This document shows positions 1 to 6,009 of a stretch of DNA of 6,009 nt, in pieces. This stretch comes from Chloroflexota bacterium. Its GTDB lineage: Bacteria > Chloroflexota > Anaerolineae > Anaerolineales > Villigracilaceae. The position numbers and the translations under genes were made by a program. The notes under the pieces were generated by a model. That model was not told where the DNA came from, did no database searches, and saw nothing but the letters and a program-made list of their open reading frames with translations. Where the stretch lies: the NCBI GenBank assembly GCA_016875755.1, contig VGOX01000152.1:1-6009 (forward strand), given 5' to 3'. Every line of letters begins with the position of its first letter. Position 1 is the stretch's first letter.

Positions 1-2
1 CC

Positions 3-572
3 GACGGCGCGCAGATTCTTTCATTATTACGCGGCGGCATAGAGGTGGAACAGCGTGCCTTGATTCTCATCTTGCAAGCCGAGTCGCTGAACGGGGTTCG
101 CCCGCGCGATTACTCACCCGAAATTTTACAACGCCTTCTCTCCATCCGCAGCAACCCAATGATAGATTCCACTGTAAATCTCCTTGCCTACTATCATCAT
201 CTGGATAGGGGAGACGTAACGCAAGCTGGTCAGGCTCTCGATTCCGTGCTTGCCAGCGAGAACGACCTGCCCGAAGGCTTAAAGCAAGCCGTCTATCTCG
301 AAGCAGCTTTTTTTCAAGCGGCATGCCAAAAGCAGGCTCAGTCCGCCAGACAGTTCTTTCAACGAAGCGGCGGCGCATTGATAGAAAAACACACCTTGCT
401 TCGTAGCGAAGCAGCTGTTCTAGTCGCCGAGGGGCGCCTCCCCGAAGCGCACGCAAAAGCCTCACAAGCTCAACTGCTTTTCGAACGAGCCTTCGATCAG
501 GGCAGCGCACGTGCCGAAAAAGATTGGCTGCATCAATATCTTGATTGGGATCAACCGAATGTACAACAATAA
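3..572 (+). CDS. M50-type membrane metallopeptidase, C-terminal fragment (5' end outside window)
   Basis: The reading frame is open from base 3, so the GTG at 45 is internal and the gene begins upstream of the window; 189 codons are visible, ending in TAA at 570-572. The first visible residues read DGAQILSLLRGG. This resembles the Asp-Gly element of M50 (site-2 protease) peptidases, where the Asp is the third zinc ligand; the HExxH helix would lie upstream and cannot be checked. The rest is a soluble, Ala/Gln/Leu-rich helical region with TPR-like spacing (about residues 60-175 of the fragment), with no further membrane segment. From family knowledge, such enzymes cut substrates within or next to the membrane. 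The end overlaps the next gene by 14 nt, implying co-transcription and possibly coupled translation. The family call rests mainly on the DG motif and general resemblance to M50 proteins with helical tails, so it is moderate. The helical tail alone would be called a hypothetical TPR-like protein. Confidence 0.6.
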   Translation, partial: DGAQILSLLRGGIEVEQRALILILQAESLNGVRPRDYSPEILQRLLSIRSNPMIDSTVNLLAYYHHLDRGDVTQAGQALDSVLASENDLPEGLKQAVYLEAAFFQAACQKQAQSARQFFQRSGGALIEKHTLLRSEAAVLVAEGRLPEAHAKASQAQLLFERAFDQGSARAEKDWLHQYLDWDQPNVQQ

Positions 573-2028
573 ACTCATGAGACGACTTTACTACGCATCC
601 GTTCTACTCTTGACCTTTCTCGCTTCGTGCTCAACCTCGAACCTGCCTGCTGACCCTGAGCCTTCGCTTGCGCTGGAAGATTGCGTGCTCACGTCGCCTG
701 TTGGGCGTCAGGTGGATGCACAGTGCGGGACGTTAACTGTCCCTGAAGACCGCGCCAATTCAGGCGGACGGCAGATCGACCTGCATATTGCCGTTATCCC
801 TGCCATCTCACGCAGTCCTGAAGCAGACCCTGTCTTTCTGCTGGCGGGCGGGCCTGGTCAAGCTGCCACTGAAGCTTTTCCAGCGACTTTCTCCCTGTTA
901 TTCAATCTTCATCAGGATCGAGATATTGTTTTAGTAGACCAGCGCGGTACGGGCAAGTCGAACCCGTTGCGCTGCATTGACCCTGAAGTGGAAGTATTGA
1001 CCGATGAAGAAGCATTGGCGATCCTCAAGGATTGTCCCAATTCGTTGGATGCCGATGTGCGTTTTTATACAACTGAAATCGCCATGACCGACCTCGACGA
1101 AGTGCGTGCCGCACTCGGGTATGAAACCATCAACTTATATGGCGCTTCGTATGGCACTCGCGCCGCATTGACCTACCTGCGCATGTACCCGCAACATTTC
1201 CGTACTGTGACGCTCGATTCGGTGGTTGACCCCAGCTTTGTCATGTTCATGGATGCAGCGGAAGATGGGCAAGCAGCGCTGGACCAGTTCTTCGCGCGGT
1301 GCGAAGCGGATGAGGAGTGTGCGCAGACCTTCCCCAATTTGCGATCCGAGTTTGAGGGGCTGGTCGCTCGGTTAGCAGAATCTCCCGCCGAGATCGTCAT
1401 CCCACACCCGCTGACCAATAAGCCCACCGATGTGGAAGTGACGGATACTTTCATCACTAGCATGGTCTTCAATATTTTGTATGTGCCCGATCTGGTGGCA
1501 GCCCTGCCGTTGGGAATTCATCAGGCATATGCCGAAGAGAATTACATCCCGTTGATATCGCAGGCGTTCATGGTCAATGCGGGTTTGTATGACGGCATGT
1601 TCTATGCTGTGACCTGTACCGAAGATGCGCCGTTGATCGATGCGGATGAGGCGGCACAGAAAAGCGGGAATAGTGTCTTTAGTGACCGCACAGTGGATTT
1701 TGCAGCAGTATGTAAAAGCTGGCAAAAGGGACAGGTCTCGCCGCAATTCCGTGAGCCGGTGGTGTCCGATGTACCTGTGTTGATCCTCTCTGGTGAAGCG
1801 GATCCGATCACGCCTCCGCACCACGCTGAGAAGGTTGCCGAAAGCCTGAGCAATGACCTGCACCTGATATTTGCGGGCATGGGGCATGGGAACATGACAA
1901 GCGTATGCGGTTCGAATATTTTTACAGCGTTCGTTGAAAGCGGTACGTTAAGCGGTTTGGAAACAGACTGCGTGGATAAGGTTTCGCCGCCGCCATTCTT
2001 CGTTAATTTCAGCGGTCCGCGCCCATAG
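559..2028 (+). CDS. Secreted lipoprotein alpha/beta hydrolase, S33 / TAP-like peptidase family
   Basis: A 489-residue protein with a lipoprotein signal: basic start (KLMRR), hydrophobic core, and lipobox LASC with the lipidated Cys at residue 24, so it should be anchored outside the cytoplasmic membrane. The hydrolase motifs come in family order: AGGPG (96-100, oxyanion region), VDQRGTGKS (126-134), the nucleophile elbow GASYG with Ser197, an Asp in SGEADP (Asp415) and a His in GMGHG (His443), giving a complete Ser-Asp-His triad. The region between the elbow and the Asp is a cap domain, and the C-terminal part resembles the TAP-like domain of tripeptidyl aminopeptidases. Relatives release N-terminal residues from short peptides; the actual substrate is unknown, and an esterase is possible. 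ATG 559 is chosen because GGGA lies 8 nt upstream; ATG 577 also gives a good signal peptide (483 residues) but has no ribosome site. The mature part has ten cysteines besides the lipidated one, so disulfides are plausible. It lies between the M50-like protease and the exporter genes. Confidence 0.88.
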   Translation: MYNNKLMRRLYYASVLLLTFLASCSTSNLPADPEPSLALEDCVLTSPVGRQVDAQCGTLTVPEDRANSGGRQIDLHIAVIPAISRSPEADPVFLLAGGPGQAATEAFPATFSLLFNLHQDRDIVLVDQRGTGKSNPLRCIDPEVEVLTDEEALAILKDCPNSLDADVRFYTTEIAMTDLDEVRAALGYETINLYGASYGTRAALTYLRMYPQHFRTVTLDSVVDPSFVMFMDAAEDGQAALDQFFARCEADEECAQTFPNLRSEFEGLVARLAESPAEIVIPHPLTNKPTDVEVTDTFITSMVFNILYVPDLVAALPLGIHQAYAEENYIPLISQAFMVNAGLYDGMFYAVTCTEDAPLIDADEAAQKSGNSVFSDRTVDFAAVCKSWQKGQVSPQFREPVVSDVPVLILSGEADPITPPHHAEKVAESLSNDLHLIFAGMGHGNMTSVCGSNIFTAFVESGTLSGLETDCVDKVSPPPFFVNFSGPRP

Positions 2029-2034
2029 CGCTGT

Positions 2035-2039
2035 GAGGT
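2035..2039 (+). promoter_or_regulatory. Ribosome binding site of the ABC ATPase gene
   Basis: GAGGT lies 4 nt before ATG 2044, inside the 15-nt gap after the hydrolase stop. It is the clearest Shine-Dalgarno sequence in the window and fixes the ATPase start. The spacing is slightly short. Confidence 0.7.
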
Positions 2040-2043
2040 AGAT

Positions 2044-2778
2044 ATGATCGAAGTACAAGGCCTTTCAAAATCATTTGGAAAGGTACAGGCTGTGAAAGGC
2101 GTTTCATTCTCTGCACGTGACGGACAGATCACTGGTTTGCTAGGTCCGAACGGAGCAGGTAAGAGCACGACCCTGCGCATGCTGTACACATTGTTGAAGC
2201 CTGACGATGGCTCAGCACAGATCGATGGATTTGATGTGCGTCAGAATCCCATTGAAGTGCAGAAGCGGATTGGCGTGTTGGCAGATGCGCGTGGGTTGTA
2301 TCCGCGCCTGACGAGTCGCGAGAACATCCGCTATTACGGGCGATTGCATGGCATGGAAGGTGAGGCGTTGGAGAAACAGATTTCCTCGTTGGTGACTCTG
2401 CTGGATATGCAGTCGATTGCCGATCGCAAGACCGAGGGTTTTTCTACAGGCGAGAAGCTCAAAGTGGCGATTGCTCGCACGCTTGTGCATAACCCACAAA
2501 ATGTTTTATTGGATGAACCGACCAATGGTTTGGATGTGATGAGTACGCGCGCGATGCGTCAGTTCGTTTTGCGTCTGCGAGAGGAGGGCAAGTGCGTTTT
2601 GTTCACCAGTCAGGTCATGCAGGAGGTTGCAGCTTTGTGTGACCAGATCGTGATAATTTCGCAGGGTTCTGTCTCTGCTAACGGCAGTCCGGATGACTTA
2701 CGCAAGCAGACCGGCAAGGAGAATCTTGAAGATGCTTTCGTGGCTGCCATCGGCTCGGAAGAGGGATTGATGCAATGA
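2044..2778 (+). CDS. natA: NatA-type ABC transporter ATP-binding protein
   Basis: A 244-residue soluble ABC ATPase, a normal length for a single-domain ATPase, that would power the permease encoded next. Motifs: Walker [10 protein letters not shown] (34-42, Lys40), the NatA-like segment [17 protein letters not shown] (78-94) at the Q-loop position, an ABC signature of the form STGEK (134-138) followed by VAIARTL, Walker B VLLDEP (154-159, Glu158) and D-loop GLD (162-164). The STGxK signature, the RGLYPRLT stretch and the [10 protein letters not shown] stretch after beta-strand 8 are typical of the sodium-exporter NatA branch of ABC ATPases. One oddity: the H-loop position that is normally His in this context (SSH/STH) reads TSQ, with Gln190 encoded by CAG at 2611-2613. 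All other catalytic motifs are intact. The stop overlaps the permease ATG by 4 nt. NatA-like proteins also serve peptide and drug exporters, so the sodium role of the symbol is not proven. Confidence 0.92.
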   Translation: MIEVQGLSKSFGKVQAVKGVSFSARDGQITGLLGPNGAGKSTTLRMLYTLLKPDDGSAQIDGFDVRQNPIEVQKRIGVLADARGLYPRLTSRENIRYYGRLHGMEGEALEKQISSLVTLLDMQSIADRKTEGFSTGEKLKVAIARTLVHNPQNVLLDEPTNGLDVMSTRAMRQFVLRLREEGKCVLFTSQVMQEVAALCDQIVIISQGSVSANGSPDDLRKQTGKENLEDAFVAAIGSEEGLMQ

Positions 2779-3944
2779 AAAAGATATGGGTCATTATTCA
2801 AAAGGAAGTACTTGATAACCTGCGCGACACCCGCAGTTGGACGACAGGTGTTTTCTGGGCATTATTCGGTCCGTTGATTCTGGGTGGGATGATTATGTTA
2901 TTGGGGAATACCATCCGCGAGGGGACGGAGGCGCTGGTGCTTCCAGTGGCAGGAGCCGAGCACGCGCCCAATCTCATCGCATTTTTAGAGCAGCAGGATG
3001 TAGTCATTAAACCCGCGCCAGAAGACCCGCAGGCAGCGGTGATCGCCGGGGATATTAATGTGGCATTGATCATTCCTGTCGGATACGGTGAAAATTTTTC
3101 AGGTGGTGAAACAGCCAGTGTGCAACTGGTCTTTGACAGCACACGTCAGTCTGCCATGATGGATATTTCCCGCGCATATGACCTGCTGGAAGGATATGGC
3201 AGCTACATTGGTTTGCTGCGCTTGAGCTTGCGAGGTGTCAGCCCGGAAGTGCTGCATGTGATCCAGGTTGAAGAGGTGGATACTGCGACACCACAAAGCC
3301 AGGCGCTGATCTTCCTTTCAATGCTGCCGTACTTCATTATTTTTGTGATCTTCAACGGCGCATCACCTGTCATTACAGATGCGACGGCAGGAGAGCGCGA
3401 GCGCGGCTCACTTGAACCGCTACTGATCAATCCGCTTCCACGTGGCTGGGTTGCTATCGGTAAGATGATCTCTGCCATGCCATTTGCCACCTTCAACCTG
3501 CTCATCACACTGGTGGGGTTCGCCGCTATTTTTCGCTTCCTGCCGATCGAAAAATTACTTGGCGTTCAAATTGGTTTGGACATCGGTGCGCTTACTTCGG
3601 TATTTTTGATCTGCCTGCCAATCGTCATACTTGCATGTGCAATTCAAACTTTGATTGCCTCGTTTTCGAAAACGACAAAGGAAGCCGGGACCTATCTGCC
3701 TTTCATCGGATTGATCCCCTCCTTGCCGGGGCTTGCCCTCGCTTTTTTGCCGGTCAAATCAGATCTGTGGACGATGCTCATCCCAACCTTTGGGCAACAA
3801 ATTTTGATCAACCAGTTCCTACGCACTGAACCGATCTCTGGCATGAATATTTTGATCTCAGCCGTTGTAACAATTCTGCTTTCGGTTGTAATTACCTTTA
3901 TCGCCATCAAGTTATATGAAGGCGAGCGCATTATTATGGGCTAG
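2775..3944 (+). CDS. natB: NatB-type ABC transporter permease (ABC-2 family)
   Basis: A 389-residue integral membrane protein with the ABC-2 / NatB layout. A short cytoplasmic start with an amphipathic helix is followed by membrane segment 1 (about 23-45), a large external domain (about 46-176), and five more hydrophobic segments (about 177-200, 233-255, 269-297, 305-326 and 357-380). Between segments 2 and 3 is the family element GERERGSLEPLLINPLPRG (206-224), the cytoplasmic stretch thought to contact the ATPase. The C-terminus ends YEGERIIMG, similar to the YxxER ending of NatB proteins. The start is set by the ATGA overlap with natA and by GAGGG at 2761-2765, 9 nt upstream. With NatA it should form a homodimeric or 2+2 exporter. 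Substrate cannot be read from sequence: Na+ export is the namesake function, while peptide, drug or lipid export is also known in ABC-2 systems. It is the last gene of the + strand cluster. Confidence 0.88.
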   Translation: MKKIWVIIQKEVLDNLRDTRSWTTGVFWALFGPLILGGMIMLLGNTIREGTEALVLPVAGAEHAPNLIAFLEQQDVVIKPAPEDPQAAVIAGDINVALIIPVGYGENFSGGETASVQLVFDSTRQSAMMDISRAYDLLEGYGSYIGLLRLSLRGVSPEVLHVIQVEEVDTATPQSQALIFLSMLPYFIIFVIFNGASPVITDATAGERERGSLEPLLINPLPRGWVAIGKMISAMPFATFNLLITLVGFAAIFRFLPIEKLLGVQIGLDIGALTSVFLICLPIVILACAIQTLIASFSKTTKEAGTYLPFIGLIPSLPGLALAFLPVKSDLWTMLIPTFGQQILINQFLRTEPISGMNILISAVVTILLSVVITFIAIKLYEGERIIMG

Positions 3945-3987
3945 GCTGAAAAGTTAAAGCGCGGGTGAAGGCATGGGGATTATTTTT

Positions 3988-4023
3988 ATGATGTACCACA
4001 GATTGTAGTTTGTGGTACATCAT
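3988..4023. terminator. Hairpin in the convergent natB/metA gap, possible terminator
   Basis: ATGATGTACCACA (3988-4000) is matched perfectly by TGTGGTACATCAT (4011-4023). A G-T wobble and one more A-T pair extend the stem to 15 pairs around a 6-nt loop (4003-4008). It sits between the natB stop (3944) and the metA stop (4031-4029), where a shared terminator would be expected. However, there is no U-tract after the stem on either strand: the + strand has five T before it (3983-3987), and the - strand is followed by A residues. It may therefore end transcripts by another route, protect 3' ends, or be a protein-binding palindrome. Confidence 0.45.
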
Positions 4024-4028
4024 CATTT

Positions 4029-4955
4029 CTAAGGTTTTTGGGGAATCTGATCTAAATCATATGGTGTGACTTGATACACGTAGTAATTCAACCAATTTGC
4101 ATATAGCAAATTCGCATGTCCCCGCCAGCGGACGGTCGGCTCTCGTTTTGGGTTATCTTGTGGATAGTAATTCTTCGGCACGTGAATCGGTAGTCCTTTG
4201 TTCACGTCGCGTTCATATTCGCCTTTGAGGGTGAGAGGATCGTACTCCGAATGGCCCGTGATGAAGAGGTGGCGTCCATCTTTCGACCCAACGATGTACA
4301 CGCTCGCGTCATCCGCTTCGGCTAGGATCTCCAACTCAGGTTGCTTCTCAATGTCCGCACGGCGGATCTCAGTGTGACGGGAGTGTGGGGCGAGGAAAAT
4401 GTCGTCAAAACCGCGTAACAGCTTCGAGGTCCGATTCAAGAGGCGATGTTCGAAGACGCCGAACATCTTGCGGGGCAGGTCATATTTGGGGATGCCGTAA
4501 CGGTGGTAAAGTCCCGCCTGCGCTCCCCAACAAATGTAAAATGTCGATTCAACATTGGTCTCTGCCCAATCAAAGATTTGGGTGAGCTCGTTCCAATAAT
4601 CCACTTCTTCGAATGGCATCTGCTCCACGGGCGCGCCTGTGACGATCAGACCGTCGAATTTTTCATGTTTGACATCGTTGAAGGTGACATAGTGGTTGAG
4701 TAGGTGATCGGCATCTGTGTTCTTGGATTCATGTGTGGCGGTGTGCAGCAGCGTGACCTCAACCTGAAGCGCGGAGTTGGAAAGCAAACGCAGAAGCTGG
4801 GTTTCGGTTGTGACCTTGGTAGGCATAAGATTGAGGATGGCAACACGCAACGCGCGAATATCTTGATGAAGCGCGCGGTCTTCATCCATGATGAAAATGT
4901 TCTCGCGTTCAAGTGTTGTGCGAGCAGGCAGGGTGGGAGGAATTTTTACAGGCAT
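4029..4955 (-). CDS. metA: Homoserine O-acyltransferase (MetA family), predicted acetyl-CoA dependent
   Basis: A 308-residue full-length MetA-family enzyme that activates homoserine by O-acylation, the first committed step of methionine synthesis in the cytoplasm. It aligns with E. coli MetA nearly residue for residue from Met1 ([10 protein letters not shown] vs MPIRVPDELP), which fixes the start at 4955. Catalytic residues occupy the E. coli positions: Cys142 in YICWGAQAG, and His235 and Glu237 in TGHSEYD. Residue 111 is Glu (GAPVEQM, codon at 4625-4623). In characterised family members Glu111 goes with acetyl-CoA and Gly111 with succinyl-CoA, so homoserine O-acetyltransferase is the likely activity (sometimes named metAA). 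Immediately upstream on the same strand is metY, whose enzyme uses O-acetylhomoserine. No Shine-Dalgarno sequence precedes the ATG (ATCCTTGTACCACCC), and a long palindrome fills the spacer, so translation may depend on coupling or leader structure. Confidence 0.95.
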   Translation of the reverse strand: MPVKIPPTLPARTTLERENIFIMDEDRALHQDIRALRVAILNLMPTKVTTETQLLRLLSNSALQVEVTLLHTATHESKNTDADHLLNHYVTFNDVKHEKFDGLIVTGAPVEQMPFEEVDYWNELTQIFDWAETNVESTFYICWGAQAGLYHRYGIPKYDLPRKMFGVFEHRLLNRTSKLLRGFDDIFLAPHSRHTEIRRADIEKQPELEILAEADDASVYIVGSKDGRHLFITGHSEYDPLTLKGEYERDVNKGLPIHVPKNYYPQDNPKREPTVRWRGHANLLYANWLNYYVYQVTPYDLDQIPQKP

Positions 4956-4964
4956 GGGTGGTAC

Positions 4965-5036
4965 AAGGATGAATGATGAAGGCGGAAGGATGAATTTTCA
5001 TTCATGCCTTTATCCTTCATAATTCATCCTTCATCC
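4965..5036. repeat. Heptamer-based imperfect palindrome between metY and metA
   Basis: The spacer is built from GGATGAA (4967-4973, 4988-4994) and its complement TTCATCC (5023-5029 and 5030-5036, in tandem). Together they form a nested hairpin: 4965-4974 pairs with 5022-5031 (10 pairs), 4976-4982 with 5014-5020 (7 pairs), 4986-4989 with 5007-5010 (4 pairs), and 4990-4995 with 5000-5005 (6 pairs). The loop is TTTC on the + strand, GAAA (a GNRA-type tetraloop) in the metY-metA transcript. Mismatches and small internal loops separate the stems. It begins 9 nt after the metY stop and ends 9 nt before the metA start. It could be a repetitive intergenic element or an RNA structure tuning metA expression; no known riboswitch was recognised. 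Confidence 0.7.
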
Positions 5037-5039
5037 TTT

Positions 5040-6009
5040 CTATTGAAGTGCCTGATCAATATCCCAAAGGATATCTTCGATATCTTCAAGCCCAATGGAC
5101 AGACGAATGAAATCGGGACTGACACCGGTGGCTTTTTGTTCTTCATCTGAAAGCTGCGAATGCGTGGTGCTGGCAGGATGAATCGCAAGCGACTTGGCAT
5201 CGCCGAAGTTAGCAACATGGCTGAAAAGTTTCAGGCTGTCTATGAACTTCGCGCCTGCTTCACGCCCGCCTTGGACGCCGAAACCGATGACCGCGCTGGG
5301 ACCTTTGGGAACATATTTCTTTGCACGTTCGTGATCGGGATGATCTGGCAAACCTGCATACTTCACCCAACTAACTTTAGGATGGTCTGCCAAAAACTCT
5401 GCCACAGCTTGTGCGTTCTGCACATGACGGTCCATGCGCAGGGATAGGGTCTCAAGACCCTGAATGAAAAGCCATGAATTGAACGGTGACTGACTCGTGC
5501 CAAGGTCGCGCAAAATGCCAGCACGTGCCTTCGAGATGAACGCCAGCGGACCGAAATCCTCCGCGTACACAACATCGTGATACGAAGGGTCGGGGGTGTT
5601 GAAATTCTTGTGGCGTTCGCTGCCAGCCCATTTGAACTTGCCGCTGTCCACGATCACACCGCCGAGCGAGGTTCCATGTCCGCCGATGTATTTCGACGTG
5701 GAATGGGTGATGATGTGCGCGCCCCATTCGAATGGACGGCACAGGTATGGTGTGGCGGCGGTATTATCGATCATCAGCGGGATACCGAACTCATCCGCGA
5801 TCTTTGCCACTTCTTCGATCGGGAAAATACTGCCAAAGGGGTTGGCAATCGTTTCGCCAAAGAACAGTTTTGTATTGGGTTGAACCGCCTTGCGAAAATT
5901 TTCAGGGTCAGATGGGTCAACGAGTGTGACACTGATTCCCAAACGCGGAAATGTGTATTTGAATTGACTTACTGTTCCGCCGTATAAGTTGGACGATGAC
6001 ACGATATGA
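5040..6009 (-). CDS. metY: O-acetylhomoserine sulfhydrylase, N-terminus outside window
   Basis: A PLP-dependent enzyme of the Cys/Met metabolism (trans-sulfuration) family, which converts O-acetylhomoserine plus sulfide to homocysteine and acetate. The frame stays open to the window edge and reads HIVSSSNLYGGT at the start, so the GTG at 6002 is internal and roughly 100 N-terminal residues are missing. The visible part contains the cofactor pocket: MIDNTAATPYLCRPFEWGAH (Asp of the PLP-ring contact) and HSTSKYIGGHGTSLGG, whose Lys (codon 5693-5691) should form the Schiff base. The C-terminus has the usual VANFGDAKSLAIHPASTTHSQL and RLSIGLEDIEDI blocks of the MetY branch. The long insertion between the Lys and the VRF-type core (including the FNTPDPSYHDVVYAED stretch) separates MetY from cystathionine gamma-synthase. 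It precedes metA on the same strand with an 84-nt spacer, consistent with an operon for direct sulfhydrylation. Confidence 0.93.
   Translation of the reverse strand, partial: HIVSSSNLYGGTVSQFKYTFPRLGISVTLVDPSDPENFRKAVQPNTKLFFGETIANPFGSIFPIEEVAKIADEFGIPLMIDNTAATPYLCRPFEWGAHIITHSTSKYIGGHGTSLGGVIVDSGKFKWAGSERHKNFNTPDPSYHDVVYAEDFGPLAFISKARAGILRDLGTSQSPFNSWLFIQGLETLSLRMDRHVQNAQAVAEFLADHPKVSWVKYAGLPDHPDHERAKKYVPKGPSAVIGFGVQGGREAGAKFIDSLKLFSHVANFGDAKSLAIHPASTTHSQLSDEEQKATGVSPDFIRLSIGLEDIEDILWDIDQALQ

Noticed and set aside
45..47. GTG at 45 as the start of the first gene.
   Set aside because: The frame is open to the window edge and the residues before it carry the M50-like DG motif, so the true start lies upstream.
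511..558. Possible GTG start at 511 for the lipoprotein hydrolase, adding 16 residues.
   Set aside because: It would bury the lipoprotein signal behind extra residues and overlap the preceding gene by 62 nt; ATG 559 or 577 fits much better.
1372..2189. Long antisense ORFs (171 and 195 codons) opposite the hydrolase gene and the start of natA.
   Set aside because: They are opposite-strand shadows of convincing genes, with no recognisable domain or start signal.
4946..5020. A 24-codon ORF on the - strand (starting MKDKGMNE) that begins in the palindrome behind an AAGGA and stops just inside metA, like a coupling leader peptide.
   Set aside because: It consists almost wholly of the heptamer repeat, has no recognisable leader feature such as a Met run, and an ORF this short is expected by chance.
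4965..5036. A SAM riboswitch controlling metA.
   Set aside because: The spacer is a simple repeat-derived hairpin without the multi-helix core of known SAM riboswitches, and it lies inside an operon rather than at its head.
5577..5987. A 136-codon + strand ORF opposite metY.
   Set aside because: It is a shadow of the conserved metY frame with composition determined by that gene.

Overview
The window carries two blocks of genes that point toward each other. The left block (+ strand, 3-3944) is four tightly packed genes: the C-terminal end of an M50-type (site-2 protease-like) membrane metallopeptidase, a secreted lipoprotein alpha/beta hydrolase of the S33/TAP-like kind, and a NatA/NatB-type ABC exporter (ATPase and permease). 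Junctions are a 14-nt overlap, a 15-nt gap and a 4-nt ATGA overlap, so this looks like one transcript. The right block (- strand, 6009-4029) is methionine biosynthesis: metY (O-acetylhomoserine sulfhydrylase, N-terminus outside the window) followed by metA (homoserine O-acyltransferase).

The two right-hand genes form a direct-sulfhydrylation route: MetA acylates homoserine and MetY replaces the acyl group with sulfide to give homocysteine. Glu111 in MetA predicts acetyl-CoA rather than succinyl-CoA as donor, which matches the neighbouring sulfhydrylase. The left block joins a membrane protease, an extracytoplasmic peptidase-like hydrolase and an exporter. This suggests, by inference only, handling of an exported peptide or envelope stress, but no substrate gene is visible in the window.

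Non-coding DNA is scarce. The 84-nt convergent gap (3945-4028) holds a strong hairpin. The 84-nt metY-metA spacer (4956-5039) is almost entirely a long imperfect palindrome built from TTCATCC/GGATGAA heptamers. No tRNA, rRNA, CRISPR array, insertion sequence or phage gene was seen.

The organism is a bacterium of moderate GC content. The combination of an M50 protease with a C-terminal helical extension, a lipoprotein TAP-like hydrolase, NatAB, and adjacent metY-metA would fit Chloroflexota (Anaerolineae-like), but this is an impression from protein style, not a demonstrated assignment. Nothing here proves a new system. The most unusual points are the replaced H-loop histidine in the ATPase, the protease-hydrolase-exporter cassette, and the heptamer palindrome between metY and metA.
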